Shown here in pieces: positions 5,019-5,643 of a stretch of DNA of 5,643 nt. The translations under genes and the position numbers were made by a program. The stretch spans positions 1 through 5,643 of the forward strand of contig JBBIRT010000183.1 in the NCBI GenBank assembly GCA_037441725.1. The letters run 5' to 3'. This DNA comes from JBBIRT01 sp037441725 (GTDB taxonomy: Bacteria; Desulfobacterota; BSN033; UBA1163). The notes under the pieces were generated by a model that was not told the origin of the DNA, searched no databases, and was given only the letters and a program-made list of their open reading frames with translations. Position 1 is the stretch's first letter. Each line of letters opens with the position of its first letter.

Positions 5019-5643
5019 ATGGAGACCATTCCCCTTACCCCCTTTAAAGTTGTTATTGATGGAATAAAAGAGGCTGGTGGAGACGCATTTAAATTATGTT
5101 ATCAATGTGGAAAATGTGAGGCAGTATGCCCTTGGAATCGGGTTAGGAATTTTTTTATTCGGAGAATCATTCATGAGGCCCAATTAGGGATCGTTCCATT
5201 TGAATCGGAAGACTTATGGCTATGTGCCACCTGCCGTTATTGTATTGAACGGTGCCCTCGAGGAGTAGCCACCATCGACATTGTGAGAGCCATGCGAAGG
5301 CTTTTAGTTCCGGAGGGTGTGGTCCCAGCGAGTATCCCTAATCTTCGGGGAGTCATGACAAGCATTGCCAGTGTAGGGAATCCCTGGGGGCAAGAGCCAG
5401 AGAATCGGGCCAATTGGGCTAAGGACTTAGAGGTGAAGGCGTTCGACGAGAACACAGAGATCCTCTATTTTCCCTGCTGCTATCCCAGCTATGAGCCAAG
5501 ATTAAAAAAGGTCTCTCAGGCCACAGCTTATCTTCTTAAGAAAGCAGGAGTCGATTTTGGAATCCTTGGTTCCAAAGAAAATTGCTGCGGAGAGAGCGTA
5601 CGGAAGGTAGGGAATGAGGATTTATTCAAACGGTTAGCTAAGG
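5019..5643 (+). CDS. bamD: BamD, HdrD-like Fe-S/CCG subunit, 3' partial
   Basis: The first 208 codons are present and the frame runs off the right edge with no stop. Two [4Fe-4S] ferredoxin motifs come first: C27-C30-C33-C37-P in LCYQCGKCEAVCP, and C69-C72-C75-C79-P in LCATCRYCIERCP. The first CCG domain follows with YFPCCYP (150-156) and NCCGE (188-192). This is the HdrD/GlpC-type layout. Directly after bamBC, it is the expected BamD, which is thought to connect BamBC to the soluble BamE-I bifurcating complex. The second CCG domain lies beyond the window. ATG 5019 has AAGGAT (5005-5010) 8 nt upstream and starts 26 nt after the bamC stop; ATG 5009 is in another frame and closes after 12 codons. 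No terminator separates it from bamC, so it belongs to the same operon. Confidence 0.88.
   Translation, partial: METIPLTPFKVVIDGIKEAGGDAFKLCYQCGKCEAVCPWNRVRNFFIRRIIHEAQLGIVPFESEDLWLCATCRYCIERCPRGVATIDIVRAMRRLLVPEGVVPASIPNLRGVMTSIASVGNPWGQEPENRANWAKDLEVKAFDENTEILYFPCCYPSYEPRLKKVSQATAYLLKKAGVDFGILGSKENCCGESVRKVGNEDLFKRLAK

Noticed and set aside
5009..5047. ATG 5009 as the bamD start.
   Set aside because: It is in a different frame and ends after 12 codons; ATG 5019 has the properly spaced AAGGAT and opens the ferredoxin-like frame.

Overview
The window looks like chromosomal DNA from a strictly anaerobic, moderately AT-rich bacterium. The best guess is a Desulfobacterota (deltaproteobacterial) or syntrophic degrader of aromatic compounds. 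The main reason is three consecutive genes that read as bamB, bamC and bamD of the ATP-independent class II benzoyl-CoA reductase, in the same order as in obligate anaerobes such as Geobacter and Syntrophus. Taxonomy is inferred from gene content only.

Layout. The tail of an HdrD/BamD-like iron-sulfur protein enters from the left edge (+, 1-191). Facing it on the minus strand is a 354-residue protein (214-1278). Its body is a Bug/TctC-type tricarboxylate-binding fold, but it has no signal peptide and carries a DUF2267-like helical N-terminus instead. A non-coding stretch of about 380 bp (1279-1662) separates this gene from the rightward genes. It holds a 15-bp palindrome, an AT-rich imperfect hairpin, a near-consensus sigma-70 promoter (TTGACA-17-TATAAA) and a perfect 8-bp-arm dyad just downstream of that promoter. 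That promoter reads into a two-gene unit: a small DUF2080/AbrB-like protein (1663-1848) and, 7 nt later, a GNAT acetyltransferase (1856-2296).

A 190-bp gap (2297-2486) contains a second sigma-70-like promoter (TTGATA-17-TATAAA). Its -10 element lies inside one arm of a perfect inverted repeat (8-bp arms, 13-bp spacer). This promoter reads into bamB (2487-4487), bamC (4456-4992, overlapping bamB by 32 nt) and bamD (5019 to the right edge, incomplete).

How the genes work together. BamB is the tungsten-pterin and [4Fe-4S] subunit that should reduce the aromatic ring of an arylcarboxyl-CoA. BamC is a polyferredoxin-like electron carrier bound to it. BamD is an HdrD-like CCG/[4Fe-4S] protein that would link the complex to the larger electron-bifurcating machinery (bamE-I, outside the window). 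The GNAT/DUF2080 pair and the cytosolic Bug-like protein sit beside this operon. They are plausible regulatory or sensing partners, but nothing in the sequence proves it. The least conventional items are the DUF2267-Bug fusion and the DUF2080-GNAT bicistron with its own palindromic operator-like site.
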